Below are positions 17,704 through 26,646 of a stretch of 34,636 nt of DNA, piece after piece; position 1 is the stretch's first letter, and each line of letters opens with the position of its first letter. A model generated the notes under the pieces. The model was not told where the DNA came from. It searched no databases and saw nothing but the letters and a program-made list of their open reading frames with translations. Source of the stretch: JBQCEE01 sp051960575. Lineage in GTDB: Bacteria; Actinomycetota; Actinomycetes; Mycobacteriales; Jatrophihabitantaceae. The position numbers and the translations under genes are program-made. The DNA is taken from positions 1 through 34,636 of the forward strand of contig NZ_JBQCEE010000131.1 of assembly GCF_051960575.1 (NCBI RefSeq), read 5' to 3'.

Positions 17704-17736
17704 CCGGCCCGATCCGTAACCCACGGGTCGGGCCGG
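17704..17736. terminator. Bidirectional hairpin between response regulator and guaB
   Basis: Arms of 14 bp (17704-17717 and 17723-17736, CCGGCCCGA... / ...TCGGGCCGG) pair with one mismatch around the loop AACCC. It lies between the stops of the response regulator (17537, +) and guaB (17755, -), closer to guaB. No long U-run follows, as is common in actinobacteria. Confidence 0.6.
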
Positions 17737-17754
17737 TGCACATCCCGGGGTCGG

Positions 17755-19278
17755 TCAGCCGCCGATCGCGTAGTTCGGCGCCTCGACCGTCATCTGGATG
17801 TCGTGCGGGTGCGACTCCTTGAGCGAGGCCTGGGTGATGCGGATGAACTGCCCGCGCTCGGCCAGCTCGGCCGTCGTGCGCGCGCCGACGTAGAACATCG
17901 ACTGGCGCAGGCCGCCGACGAGCTGGTGGGCCACCGCCGACAGCGGGCCGCGGTAGGCCACGCGTCCCTCGATGCCCTCGGGGATGAGCTTGTCGTCGGC
18001 GGCGACCTCGGCCTGGAAGTAGCGGTCCTTCGAGTAGGACTTCTTGCCGCGCGAGCTCATCGCGCCGAGCGAGCCCATGCCCCGGTAGGACTTGTACTGC
18101 TTGCCGTTGACGAAGATCAGGTCGCCGGGCGACTCGTCGCAGCCGGCGAGCAGCGAGCCGACCATGACCGTGTCGGCGCCGGCCACGATCGCCTTCGCGA
18201 TGTCGCCGCTGTACTGCAGGCCGCCGTCGGCGATCACCGGCACACCGGCGGGCTTGCACGCCCGCGCGGCCTCGTAGATCGCGGTGATCTGCGGGACGCC
18301 GACGCCGGTGACGACCCGGGTGGTGCAGATCGAGCCCGGGCCCACGCCGACCTTCACGGCATCGGCGCCGGCATCGACGAAGGCCTGCGCGCCCGCGCGC
18401 GTGGCGACGTTGCCGCCGATGACCTGGACGTGCTTCGTGGCGGGGTCGGTCTTGAGGCGGCGCACCATGTCGAGCAGCAGCTGCACGTGCCCGTGCGCGG
18501 TGTCGGCGACGAGGACGTCGACGCCGGCCTCGACGAGCGTCGTGGCGCGCTCCCACGCGTCGCCGAAGTAGCCGATCGCCGCGCCGACCATGAGCCGCTT
18601 GTGCTCGTCGGTCGAGGCGTTCGGGAACTGCTCGGACTTCACGAAGTCCTTGACGGTGATGAGCCCGCGCAGGCGGCCCTGCTCGTCGACGATCGGCAGC
18701 CGCTCGCGCTTGTGCTGGCGCAGGATCGTCGTGGCGTCCTCGTGGCTGATGCCCACCGGTGCGGTGATGAGCGGCATCGGCGTCATCACCTCGTCGACCT
18801 TCGTGGTCGCCCACTCGGCGACGGGCACGAAGCGCAGGTCGCGGTTGGTGATGATGCCGAGCAGGCGCTGGTCGGTGTCGACGACGGGCAGGCCGCTGAT
18901 GCGGTACTCGCCGCACACCGCGTCGAGCTGCTCGAGGGTGGCGTCCGGGCCGATCGTCACCGGGTTCGGGATGAGGCCGGTCTGGGTGCGCTTCACGAGG
19001 TCGACCTGGCGGGCCTGGTCGTCGATCGAGAGGTTGCGGTGCAGCACGCCGATGCCGCCCTCGCGGGCCATCGCGATCGCCATGCGCGACTCGGTGACGG
19101 TGTCCATCGCGGCCGAGAGCAGCGGGACGGCGATGCTGATCTCCCGCGTCAGCCGTGAGCGGGTGTCGACCTCGGCCGGCACGACGTCGGTCTCGCCGGG
19201 CAGCAGGAGCACGTCGTCGTAGGTGAGGCCGAGTGGGGCGAACTTCTCCGGGACGCCCTGTGCCGCTGCCTCGTCCAC
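17755..19278 (-). CDS. guaB: IMP dehydrogenase
   Basis: A 507-residue IMP dehydrogenase converting IMP to XMP with NAD+, the committed step to GMP. The catalytic TIM barrel (about 15-105 and 230-507) carries Cys318 in GPGSICTTRVVTGVGVPQ and the flap region around RYFQAEVAADDKLIPEGIEG. Two CBS domains occupy about residues 108-225 (NPVTIGPDATLEQLD ... MTPMPLITAPVGI) and would mediate nucleotide regulation. The start is GTG 19278 with GAGGAGGA upstream. It is the true IMPDH here, in contrast to guaB3, which lacks the catalytic Cys. It is divergent from the DUF5319 gene, the same arrangement as guaB2/Rv3412 in mycobacteria. Confidence 0.97.
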   Translation of the reverse strand: MDEAAAQGVPEKFAPLGLTYDDVLLLPGETDVVPAEVDTRSRLTREISIAVPLLSAAMDTVTESRMAIAMAREGGIGVLHRNLSIDDQARQVDLVKRTQTGLIPNPVTIGPDATLEQLDAVCGEYRISGLPVVDTDQRLLGIITNRDLRFVPVAEWATTKVDEVMTPMPLITAPVGISHEDATTILRQHKRERLPIVDEQGRLRGLITVKDFVKSEQFPNASTDEHKRLMVGAAIGYFGDAWERATTLVEAGVDVLVADTAHGHVQLLLDMVRRLKTDPATKHVQVIGGNVATRAGAQAFVDAGADAVKVGVGPGSICTTRVVTGVGVPQITAIYEAARACKPAGVPVIADGGLQYSGDIAKAIVAGADTVMVGSLLAGCDESPGDLIFVNGKQYKSYRGMGSLGAMSSRGKKSYSKDRYFQAEVAADDKLIPEGIEGRVAYRGPLSAVAHQLVGGLRQSMFYVGARTTAELAERGQFIRITQASLKESHPHDIQMTVEAPNYAIGG

Positions 19279-19444
19279 CCGTGGTCCTCCTCGCCCTGCG
19301 CCCGAGAGCCCATCCTACGTTCCGCCGGTAACCCCACGGCCGCTCGCTCGTTGGGCACGACATGACGCGATGGACGCCGAATGGATGGCACGGAGGCCAC
19401 GCCAACGCTTACCGTGTACGTGTGACTCACTGCGGGGGCAGGGC

Positions 19445-19825
19445 ATGAATCTCGACGACGGTCCGCTGGACCCCTTCCTCGACGACCCGAACGACCCGGC
19501 GTCCCTGCTCGACGACCACGAGCCGTCGCAGCCGCTGAGCGAGGACGAGCGCGAGGACGTGCTCGCCGACCTCGCCGAGCTGGCCGAGTTCCGCGCCGTG
19601 CTCTCGTCCCAGGGCGTGCACGGCATCACCGTCGACTGCGGTGACTGCGGCGAGCAGCACTTCTTCAGCTGGGACCTCATGGCCAGCAACCTGCGCGCCC
19701 TGCTCGGCGAGGGCCGCACCTCCGTCCACGAGCCGGCCTTCGCGCCCGACCAGGACGCCTACGTCAGCTGGGACTACGCCCGCGGCTACACCGACGCCGT
19801 GAACGCGCTGACCAAGCGCCACTGA
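19445..19825 (+). CDS. DUF5319 family protein (Rv3412-like)
   Basis: A 126-residue acidic protein. The N-terminus (residues 1-45) is rich in Asp, Pro and Leu (LDDGPLDPFLDDPNDPASLL), followed by a helix (EREDVLADLAELAEFRAVL). A small domain contains CGDCGEQHFFSWDLM, a Cys-X2-Cys plus His cluster that could bind metal. The C-terminal part holds YVSWDYARGYTDAV. Position (divergent from guaB, before whiB) and length agree with the conserved actinobacterial protein Rv3412, for which I know no defined function. ATG 19445 has GGGGGCAGG upstream. Confidence 0.82.
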   Translation: MNLDDGPLDPFLDDPNDPASLLDDHEPSQPLSEDEREDVLADLAELAEFRAVLSSQGVHGITVDCGDCGEQHFFSWDLMASNLRALLGEGRTSVHEPAFAPDQDAYVSWDYARGYTDAVNALTKRH

Positions 19826-19842
19826 CGGCTCACACCGAGCGG

Positions 19843-19896
19843 AACCCGCTGTTCCGGCTCGTCCCGACATCGTCGGACGGGCCCGAGCAGCGGGTT
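19843..19896 (+). terminator. Terminator hairpin after the DUF5319 gene
   Basis: Arms AACCCGCTG... (19843-19864) and ...CAGCGGGTT (19875-19896) pair over 22 bp with about three mismatches around a 10-nt loop, beginning 17 bp after the stop codon. A short T-run follows (TTTCGT). It separates this gene from whiB. Confidence 0.65.
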
Positions 19897-20022
19897 TCGT
19901 GCGTTCGGCCCGCGTCGAGTAGCGCATTCGCACCGTTCGTGGGGCTGGCGCGCGGTGTGACCTCGATAACTCGCACACGGCGCGTCACCTTTTGCTCAGT
20001 CGGTCTTTAGTCCCGGTGCACG

Positions 20023-20042
20023 GACTGCGACGGAACGCAGTC
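20023..20042 (+). promoter_or_regulatory. Leader hairpin upstream of whiB
   Basis: GACTGCG-N6-CGCAGTC is a perfect 7-bp inverted repeat 19 bp before the whiB start and just upstream of its GGAGGAA ribosome binding site. It may be an operator or a 5' leader stem. Function inferred from position only. Confidence 0.35.
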
Positions 20043-20061
20043 ACCGTCCCGGAGGAACGTC

Positions 20062-20349
20062 ATGGCCGAACTGCGGCGCCTGCCCCCACTGCGCGAAGGG
20101 GATTGGGAGTGGCAGATGCGCGCGAAGTGTCGTGGAACCGACACCGCGACCTTCTACCACCCCGAGAACGAGCGCGGCCCGTCCCGCGTCCGCCGCGAAC
20201 TGCAGGCGAAGGCCGTCTGCGCCGGCTGCCCGGTCGTCGAGCCCTGCCTGCGCTGGGCCCTCGCCGCCCGTGAGCCGTACGGTGTCTGGGGCGGCACCTC
20301 GCCGGAGGAGCGCGACGAGCTGCTCCGCGCCGGCCGCCGCACCGCCTGA
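20062..20349 (+). CDS. WhiB-family regulator, WhiB3/WhiD type
   Basis: A 95-residue iron-sulfur cluster transcription factor. The four cluster ligands are Cys23, Cys53, Cys56 and Cys62 (C-Xn-C-X2-C-X5-C), followed by the sigma-interacting turn EPYGVWGG (71-78) and a basic C-terminus. The N-terminal WEWQMRAKCRGTD and the FYHPENERGPSRVRRE stretch match the WhiB3 (mycobacteria) / WhiD (Streptomyces) group. Placement next to groEL1 and after the DUF5319 gene mirrors Rv3416 whiB3. WhiB3 responds to redox state and O2/NO and works with the primary sigma factor. ATG 20062 has GGAGGAA upstream. Confidence 0.92.
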   Translation: MAELRRLPPLREGDWEWQMRAKCRGTDTATFYHPENERGPSRVRRELQAKAVCAGCPVVEPCLRWALAAREPYGVWGGTSPEERDELLRAGRRTA

Positions 20350-20401
20350 CCCGCCGCGCGGGTACCGGCTCGCGCACGACGTCCGTCGGCACACGTCCGC
20401 A

Positions 20402-20455
20402 AACCCCCTGGTCTGGCTCTTTTTCGGTGTCGAGAACGAGCCACACCGGGGGGTT
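20402..20455 (+). terminator. whiB terminator hairpin
   Basis: The left arm 20402-20419 (AACCCCCTGGTCTGGCTC) and the right arm 20438-20455 pair at 16 of 18 positions around an 18-nt loop. The run GGGGGGTTTT closes it on the + strand. It begins 53 bp after the whiB stop. Confidence 0.72.
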
Positions 20456-20474
20456 TTGCATCGTCCGGGACGAC

Positions 20475-20510
20475 GAACGCCCCCTCCCGCTGCTGCGGGT
20501 GGGGGCGTTC
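20475..20510 (-). terminator. groEL terminator hairpin
   Basis: A 15-bp stem (GAACGCCCCCTCCCG / CGGGTGGGGGCGTTC, one mismatch) with the loop CTGCTG lies 12 bp after the groEL stop. Downstream on the minus strand it is followed by the AT-rich part of the whiB hairpin, so the two terminators sit back to back. Confidence 0.72.
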
Positions 20511-20521
20511 GACTGTCCGGA

Positions 20522-22177
<1,656 letters not shown>

Positions 22178-22230
22178 GAAGCTTCCTTTCGTGGGGCTGG
22201 AGCGCCGGTGACCGGCGTGCCGCGTCCACC

Positions 22231-22360
22231 CATCTCGTGACGGGTCCGCGATCTCGTGACGGATCAGCGATCTGGTGACGGCTCTGCGATCTCGTGACGG
22301 CGGTAACTGCCGTCACCACATCCGAGATCCGTCACCCGTTCGGGGATCCGTCACGAGATG
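22231..22360. repeat. GTGACGG box array A (4 forward + 3 reverse, 19-bp period)
   Basis: Four copies of ATCTCGTGACGG (one reads ATCTGGTGACGG) start at 22232, 22251, 22270 and 22289, exactly 19 bp apart. Three inverted boxes CCGTCAC start at 22310, 22329 and 22348, again exactly 19 bp apart. The innermost pair forms a perfect stem GTGACGGC / GCCGTCAC (22294-22301, 22309-22316) with a 7-nt loop. The outermost boxes form a perfect 13-bp inverted repeat (22231-22243, 22348-22360). The whole element could fold into a long imperfect hairpin in several registers. It lies in the groES-groEL intergenic gap. See arrays B and C for relatives. Confidence 0.9.
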
Positions 22361-22442
22361 CGGGACGCGGGGGCGCCGGTCGCGGCGCGAGCAGACGGAC
22401 GCCCCGGCTGCGGGTGCAGTCCGGGGCGCCGTTGCTGATCGG

Positions 22443-22748
22443 CTACTTCTCGATGATCGCCAGGACGTCGCGCGCCGAGAGCACGAGGTACTCCTCGCCG
22501 GCGTACTTGACCTCGGTGCCGCCGTACTTGCTGTACAGGACGGTGTCGCCGACGTTGACGTCGAGCGGGACGCGGTTGCCCTTGTCGTCGATGCGGCCCG
22601 GGCCGACGGCGAGGACGGTGCCCTCCTGCGGCTTCTCCTTGGCCGTGTCGGGGATGACGATGCCGGACGCGGTGGTGGTCTCGGCCTCGTTCGCCTGGAC
22701 GACGATGCGGTCCTCGAGCGGCTTGATGCTGACCTTGGTGGCGGTCAC
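22443..22748 (-). CDS. groES: Co-chaperonin GroES
   Basis: A 101-residue co-chaperonin that caps the GroEL ring. Family motifs are KVSIKPLEDRIVVQANEAETTTASGIVIPDTAKEKPQ (including the mobile loop), GTVLAVGPGR and VLYSKYGGTEVKYAGEEYLVLSARDVLAII. The start is GTG 22748 with AAGGAGA upstream; longer in-frame versions would run through the CIRCE operator. Expression is expected to be heat-shock controlled by HrcA through the CIRCE element at 22826-22852. It precedes groEL on the same strand. Confidence 0.96.
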   Translation of the reverse strand: MTATKVSIKPLEDRIVVQANEAETTTASGIVIPDTAKEKPQEGTVLAVGPGRIDDKGNRVPLDVNVGDTVLYSKYGGTEVKYAGEEYLVLSARDVLAIIEK

Positions 22749-22825
22749 GGTGGATCTCCTTCTGGGCGTGCCAGTGGTCTGTTCGCTTGTGATGGCGGCT
22801 GCCGTCGCGGTGTCAGCCGATCCAG

Positions 22826-22852
22826 TTGGCACTCTAACGCGGCGAGTGCCAA
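22826..22852. promoter_or_regulatory. CIRCE operator (HrcA site)
   Basis: TTGGCACTC-N9-GAGTGCCAA is a perfect 9-9-9 inverted repeat, the CIRCE element bound by the HrcA repressor. It is 77 bp upstream of the groES start and overlaps its promoter, as in most actinobacterial groES operons. Confidence 0.93.
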
Positions 22853-22859
22853 TCCTCAA
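22831..22859 (-). promoter_or_regulatory. groES promoter, overlapping CIRCE
   Basis: On the minus strand TTGAGG (22854-22859) and TAGAGT (22831-22836) are separated by 17 bp and resemble -35 and -10 hexamers for the housekeeping sigma factor. The -10 lies inside CIRCE, so HrcA binding would block it. Confidence 0.6.
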
Positions 22860-22886
22860 CGACAGGGTGCCGGGACGCCTGGAAGC

Positions 22887-23405
22887 TCAGCCGCGCCCGG
22901 ACCGCCCGGCCACCGCCGGGTGCACCTGCAGGTCGCACACGCTGACCGACCGCGCACGGTGCACGGTCTTCGCGGTGTTGGGCGGCGTGGTGGCGATCGA
23001 GGCCGAGAACCGGCAGTCGCCGGCGGTCACCGGGTCGAAGTTCAGCCACTCGACGGTGGCCGACGCCCAGTGGTCCGGCCGCACCGTGACGGTGCGGACG
23101 CCGTGGCTGCTGCCGCCGGCGAAGCCCGAGACGGTGCGCCTCGCGTGCGCGAGCACGCCGCCGTGCGGGCCGAGCGCGTCGAGGCCCGGGTAGCCGGTGA
23201 GCGTGCACGCCTGCGTGCCGACGTTCTCGAACTGCACGACGAGCGACCCGTGGCCGGTAGCGCCGTCGGCCTGGGTGACGGCGACGTGCAGGTGCGGGCC
23301 GGTGCAGGCCGACGTCGTCGCCGACGCCGACTCGGCGTGGAAGACGAGCACGCCGCCGGCGACGGTGGCGACGGCCATCATGGTGAGCGGGACGAGACGG
23401 TTCAC
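22887..23405 (-). CDS. Exported DUF4232 protein
   Basis: A 172-residue secreted protein: signal peptide (about 1-29, VPLTMMAVATVAGGVLVFHAESASA) and one DUF4232 domain. Four Cys remain in the mature part (ACTGPHL, ACTLTGYPGLDALG, GDCRFS, VCDLQVHPAVAG), suggesting two disulfides. It closely resembles the C-terminal domain of the lipoprotein at 25497-26624, including the ends CDLQVHPAVAG and CSLQVHPVVAG, so the two are paralogues. The start is GTG 23405 with GAGGAG upstream. Its upstream region shares a bipartite motif with that of the lipoprotein, so both may belong to the regulon of the ECF sigma factor between them. The molecular function of DUF4232 is unknown. Confidence 0.82.
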   Translation of the reverse strand: MNRLVPLTMMAVATVAGGVLVFHAESASATTSACTGPHLHVAVTQADGATGHGSLVVQFENVGTQACTLTGYPGLDALGPHGGVLAHARRTVSGFAGGSSHGVRTVTVRPDHWASATVEWLNFDPVTAGDCRFSASIATTPPNTAKTVHRARSVSVCDLQVHPAVAGRSGRG

Positions 23406-23425
23406 GGCAGGCTCCTCGAGGTTCG

Positions 23426-23465
23426 GTCCGCGCGGCAGGAGTGCGGGCGGGCGGCCGGTGATACC
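23426..23465 (-). promoter_or_regulatory. Putative ECF promoter of DUF4232 gene
   Basis: On the minus strand GGTATCA (23459-23465), 15 bp, CACTCCTGC (23435-23443), 5 bp, GGAC (23426-23429). The same three blocks occur at 26647-26685 with a 14-bp first gap. The motif ends 20 bp before the GTG start. A -35-like and -10-like pair for the neighbouring ECF sigma factor is the simplest reading. Confidence 0.5.
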
Positions 23466-23529
23466 TCGGCACGCCGGTTTGTCCTCGACGCGCCGGTCCG
23501 TCCTCGGCGCGCCGGTCAGTCCGGGCGGG

Positions 23530-24921
23530 TCATGCCGGGAAGTCGAACGGCGACCAGGTGGTCCCGGCGTCGGTGGTCGTCCACACCCGCGCGCCGCCGC
23601 CGCTGAGGGCGTGGCCGGTCGTGGTGTTCTCGAAGCCGAGCCAGGTGATCGCGGGCTGCGGCGAGTGCGGGTCGGCGCCGAACACGACCGGCCGCTGCAC
23701 GCCCGCCGTCTCGGCGACGAGGAAGTCGCCCTGCGCGAGGACGTGGTCGGCCGTCGCGCCCGCCACCAGCGTGATCGTCGAGCCGATGTTGCCGCCGATC
23801 GGCGTGCTGAACGCGCCGGCGCCTGAGCGCAGCTCGATCAGCACGTCCTTGGCGAACCCGCGGCCGCTGCAGCCGACGACGAGCGTGCCGTCGGCGGTGG
23901 TGGCGATGGCGGTGCTGTCGTACTCGGTGCCGGCGCCGAGCGAGGTGCACGGCTCGCCGTAGGACCTCCAGGTGCGTCCGTCGTCGTGGGTGCCGTACAG
24001 CGTCGACGTCGCGTCCTGCGCGCCGCCCGCCGGGTTGCGCATGGCGAGCAGGTACGCGTCCGAGAAGGTGCGGGTGAACGCGAGCGAGGCGACGTCGAGG
24101 TCGCCCTTCGCGATCGGCACCGTCGTCCACGTCGACCCGCCGACGGGCGCGAGCTCGGCCCGCACCTTGCACGGCCCGGGGCAGCCGGTGCCGTCGGACA
24201 CGATCCGGATGACGTTGCCGTCGGCCGTCTCGAGCGCGTCGGCGCCACCGGGCTGCTGCCGCCACGTCGTGCCGCCGTCGGTGGTCAGGAACAGCGCCGA
24301 GCGTCCGAACGCGTACCCGACCGACGCGGTCGCGAAGCGCACCGAGCCGACGCAGGGCTGCACGCAATCGGGCAGGCCCGACCCGAGCGGCGCCTCGATG
24401 TTCGCCGGCGGCCCGGTGATGCTGTGCCACGTCGCGCCGCCGTCGGTCGTCCGCTCCATCGCGGTGCACCGGCCGGTGCCCTGCACGCAGTCGGCCAGCC
24501 CGAGCGCCCAGCCGTCGGCGGTGCCGACGAAGGACAGGTCGACCGCACGGAAGTGGTGCAGGGTCGACGTGTCGGGCGGCGGCGCGGCCGACGTCGCGGA
24601 CGAGGTCGTCGACGGTGCGGGCGACGGCGCCGTCGACGACGACGACACGCTCGGGCTCGGCGCGACGGACCGCGACACCGCCGGGTCGTTCGGGTTCGCC
24701 CGAGGCGACGACGACCCGGTCAGGCTCACCCCGACCACGACGCCCGCAACGGCGGCCGCGGCGAGCACGGGCAGCGCCCAGGTGCGCCACGAGCGGCTGC
24801 TCGGCCGCGCGGGCTGCGTGACGGCGGTCAGGATGCGGTCGACGACCGGCTCGGGCCGGGGGGCCCGCTGGGCCTGCCGCTCGAGCGACGCCCGCAGGGT
24901 GCGCTCCTCGTCGGTGCTCAT
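23530..24921 (-). CDS. Membrane-anchored propeller protein, putative sigma regulator
   Basis: A 463-residue protein. The cytoplasmic N-terminus of about 46 residues (MSTDEERTLRASLERQAQ...) precedes one transmembrane helix (about 47-69). A Ser/Thr/Pro linker (about 70-118) leads to an extracellular domain with repeats of the BNR/Ycf48 kind (TTDGGATWHS, TTDGGTTWRQ, THDDGRTWRS, TTDAGTTWSP), indicating a beta-propeller. ATG 24921 overlaps the TGA of the ECF sigma gene (ATGA), so the two are translationally coupled, the usual arrangement for a sigma factor and its membrane anti-sigma. No zinc anti-sigma motif (HX3CX2C) is present, so anti-sigma action is an inference from topology and coupling. 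The extracellular propeller could sense a ligand or the cell wall. Confidence 0.78.
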   Translation of the reverse strand: MSTDEERTLRASLERQAQRAPRPEPVVDRILTAVTQPARPSSRSWRTWALPVLAAAAVAGVVVGVSLTGSSSPRANPNDPAVSRSVAPSPSVSSSSTAPSPAPSTTSSATSAAPPPDTSTLHHFRAVDLSFVGTADGWALGLADCVQGTGRCTAMERTTDGGATWHSITGPPANIEAPLGSGLPDCVQPCVGSVRFATASVGYAFGRSALFLTTDGGTTWRQQPGGADALETADGNVIRIVSDGTGCPGPCKVRAELAPVGGSTWTTVPIAKGDLDVASLAFTRTFSDAYLLAMRNPAGGAQDATSTLYGTHDDGRTWRSYGEPCTSLGAGTEYDSTAIATTADGTLVVGCSGRGFAKDVLIELRSGAGAFSTPIGGNIGSTITLVAGATADHVLAQGDFLVAETAGVQRPVVFGADPHSPQPAITWLGFENTTTGHALSGGGARVWTTTDAGTTWSPFDFPA

Positions 24922-25448
24922 GACGTCCTCCCGGGGTGCAGGTCGGGGCGGCCGAGGTCGGCGCGCAGGGCGGCCAACCCCCGGCTCAGCAGGCTGCGCA
25001 CCGTGCCCGGGCGGCAGCCGAGGGCGGCGGCGATCTCGTCGTCGTCCAGCCCGTCGTAGTAGCGCAGCACGAGCGCGGCCCGCTGCCGGCCGGCGAGCGT
25101 CTGCAGCAACCGCCAGACGTGGTCGCGGTCGGCCAGTTCGTCCGCGGCGCTGCGGGCGACGGGCCGGTCGGGCACGAGGTCGGTGACGACCTCGTGCCGC
25201 GCGGCACCCCCGCGCCGCTGGTTGAGGAAGGTGTTGGTGACCGAGCGGCGCACGTAGGCCAGCGGCACGTCGGCCGCCTCGACCCGGTGCCACTGCGGGT
25301 AGAGCCGCACCAGCGTCTCCTGCACCAGTTCTTCCGCCGCGCCGGACGAACCGGTGAGCAGGTACGCGGTGCGCAGCAGCGCGGCCGTGTTGGCCCGCAC
25401 GAACGAGGTGAAGTCCACCTCGGGCTCGGGCCACCCCGCGTCGCTCAC
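24918..25448 (-). CDS. ECF RNA polymerase sigma factor, SigE family
   Basis: A 176-residue group-4 sigma factor. Region sigma-2 spans about residues 10-75 (FVRANTAALLRTAYLLTGSSGAAEELVQETLVRLYPQW) and sigma-4 about 105-165 (LAGRQRAALVLRYYDGLDDDEIAAALGCRPGTVRSLLSRGLAALR, the -35-binding helix-turn-helix). It resembles the actinobacterial SigE-family ECF factors. I prefer GTG 25448 because GGAG (25455-25458) lies 6 bases before it; ATG 25454 and GTG 25460 are possible. It starts 49 bp after the lipoprotein stop and overlaps the propeller gene by 4 bp, so all three probably form one operon. Confidence 0.88.
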   Translation of the reverse strand: MSDAGWPEPEVDFTSFVRANTAALLRTAYLLTGSSGAAEELVQETLVRLYPQWHRVEAADVPLAYVRRSVTNTFLNQRRGGAARHEVVTDLVPDRPVARSAADELADRDHVWRLLQTLAGRQRAALVLRYYDGLDDDEIAAALGCRPGTVRSLLSRGLAALRADLGRPDLHPGRTS

Positions 25449-25496
25449 GACCATCTCCACACCTGCACTGACACGGCGGTGCGGCGATCCGTTGCG

Positions 25497-26624
25497 TCAG
25501 CCGTCGGAGCCCGCCACGACCGGGTGCACCTGCAGCGAGCATGCGCCCACGGCCTGGTCGACGGTCTGCGTGTCGCTCGTGTTCGGCGCGGTGACCTGGA
25601 TGTCGGTCGAGCTGCTCGAGCAGTCCTCGCTGCCGGTCGGCACGGTCGTCCACTCGATCCGGGCGGACGCGGTGCCGCCGGCCGCGAGCGTCACGGTGCT
25701 CACGTGGCCCGGGCCTCCCATGTACCCGCTCAGGGTGCGGGTGGCGTGCACGGTTCCGCCGCCGCTGAAGTCGGCGTCGACCCCTGGGTAGCCGGTGAGC
25801 GTGCACGCCTGCGGCGAGTCGTTGGTGAAGACGAGCACGATGCCGGCGTGCCCGGCGGCACCGCCGAGGTCGTGCGTGGTCACCGGCAGCGAGTCGCTCG
25901 CCGCACCCGTGCACGGGTGCAGCACGTCGGTGCGCGGGCCGGCGCTGAAGCCGCTCCCCGTCCAGCTGAAGACGGTGCGGTAGGTGAGGTCGGGGCAGCA
26001 GCCGGCTGCCGAGCTGCTCCAGGTCTGGGTGGTGAGCGTGACCGACCGGTTGCCGGGGACGATCTTCGTCGCGTAGCTGTCGTCGGACTGGCGCAGCAGC
26101 GTGCCCGCGAGGGTGACCGCGGCGCCGGCGTGGGAGTAGACGTAGACGCTGTCCGGCCACTCGCTCGCGTCGTGTTGGCACTGCTCGCGAACGATCGCGT
26201 CGATGCTGCCGTCGCCGGTGACGTCGGCCTTCACGACCTTGAGGTTCTCGATCGCTCCGTGCCCGGACGCGTGGGAGCAGTCGAGGTCGGGATGCGGCAA
26301 CGACGCCCAGTCGACCCCCTGCGTCCAGTCGCCGCCGCTCGGTGCGGAGGCGGACGACGAGCCGTGCGCCGACGGGCTGCCGGCCGACGAGCTCGCCGAC
26401 GGCGGGTGCGAGGCGCTCGACGACGGCGAGGACGGGGGCGCGCTGGACGGTGCGCCGCTGTCCGGCTGGGCCGACAGCCCGCCGAAGCCGCCGACGACCG
26501 AGCTCGGCGCGGCCGAGGCACCGGACACGCCGCCCGAACCCGACCCGGTGCCCGCCTCGGTCGACGAGCAGCCGACCAGCAGCACCGTCGCCGACACCGC
26601 CGCGACGACCGTCCACACCCGCAT
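25497..26624 (-). CDS. Lipoprotein with FG-GAP-like and DUF4232 domains
   Basis: A 375-residue predicted lipoprotein. The signal sequence ends in a lipobox (LLVGC, Cys19). A low-complexity Ser/Pro/Ala/Gly linker follows to about residue 105. The middle domain has VVKADVTGDGSIDAIVREQC, an FG-GAP/calcium-loop-like motif. The C-terminal DUF4232 domain (about 245-375) ends CSLQVHPVVAGSDG. The DUF4232 part is a clear paralogue of the protein at 22887-23405. ATG 26624 has GAGAGGGA upstream. It leads the operon with the ECF sigma and propeller genes and carries the same promoter motif as its paralogue. It is probably displayed on the outer face of the membrane; its role is unknown. Confidence 0.82.
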   Translation of the reverse strand: MRVWTVVAAVSATVLLVGCSSTEAGTGSGSGGVSGASAAPSSVVGGFGGLSAQPDSGAPSSAPPSSPSSSASHPPSASSSAGSPSAHGSSSASAPSGGDWTQGVDWASLPHPDLDCSHASGHGAIENLKVVKADVTGDGSIDAIVREQCQHDASEWPDSVYVYSHAGAAVTLAGTLLRQSDDSYATKIVPGNRSVTLTTQTWSSSAAGCCPDLTYRTVFSWTGSGFSAGPRTDVLHPCTGAASDSLPVTTHDLGGAAGHAGIVLVFTNDSPQACTLTGYPGVDADFSGGGTVHATRTLSGYMGGPGHVSTVTLAAGGTASARIEWTTVPTGSEDCSSSSTDIQVTAPNTSDTQTVDQAVGACSLQVHPVVAGSDG

Positions 26625-26646
26625 GCGCGTCCCTCTCGAGCCCGAT

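Noticed and set aside
22231..22360. CRISPR-like array
   Set aside because: The repeats are only 7-12 bp with 7-12-bp gaps, the second half is inverted, and no cas genes are present.
22231..22360. Array A as a simple groES transcription terminator
   Set aside because: The central hairpin could terminate, but seven regularly spaced boxes in two orientations, repeated at two other loci, are far more than a terminator needs. There is no U-run.
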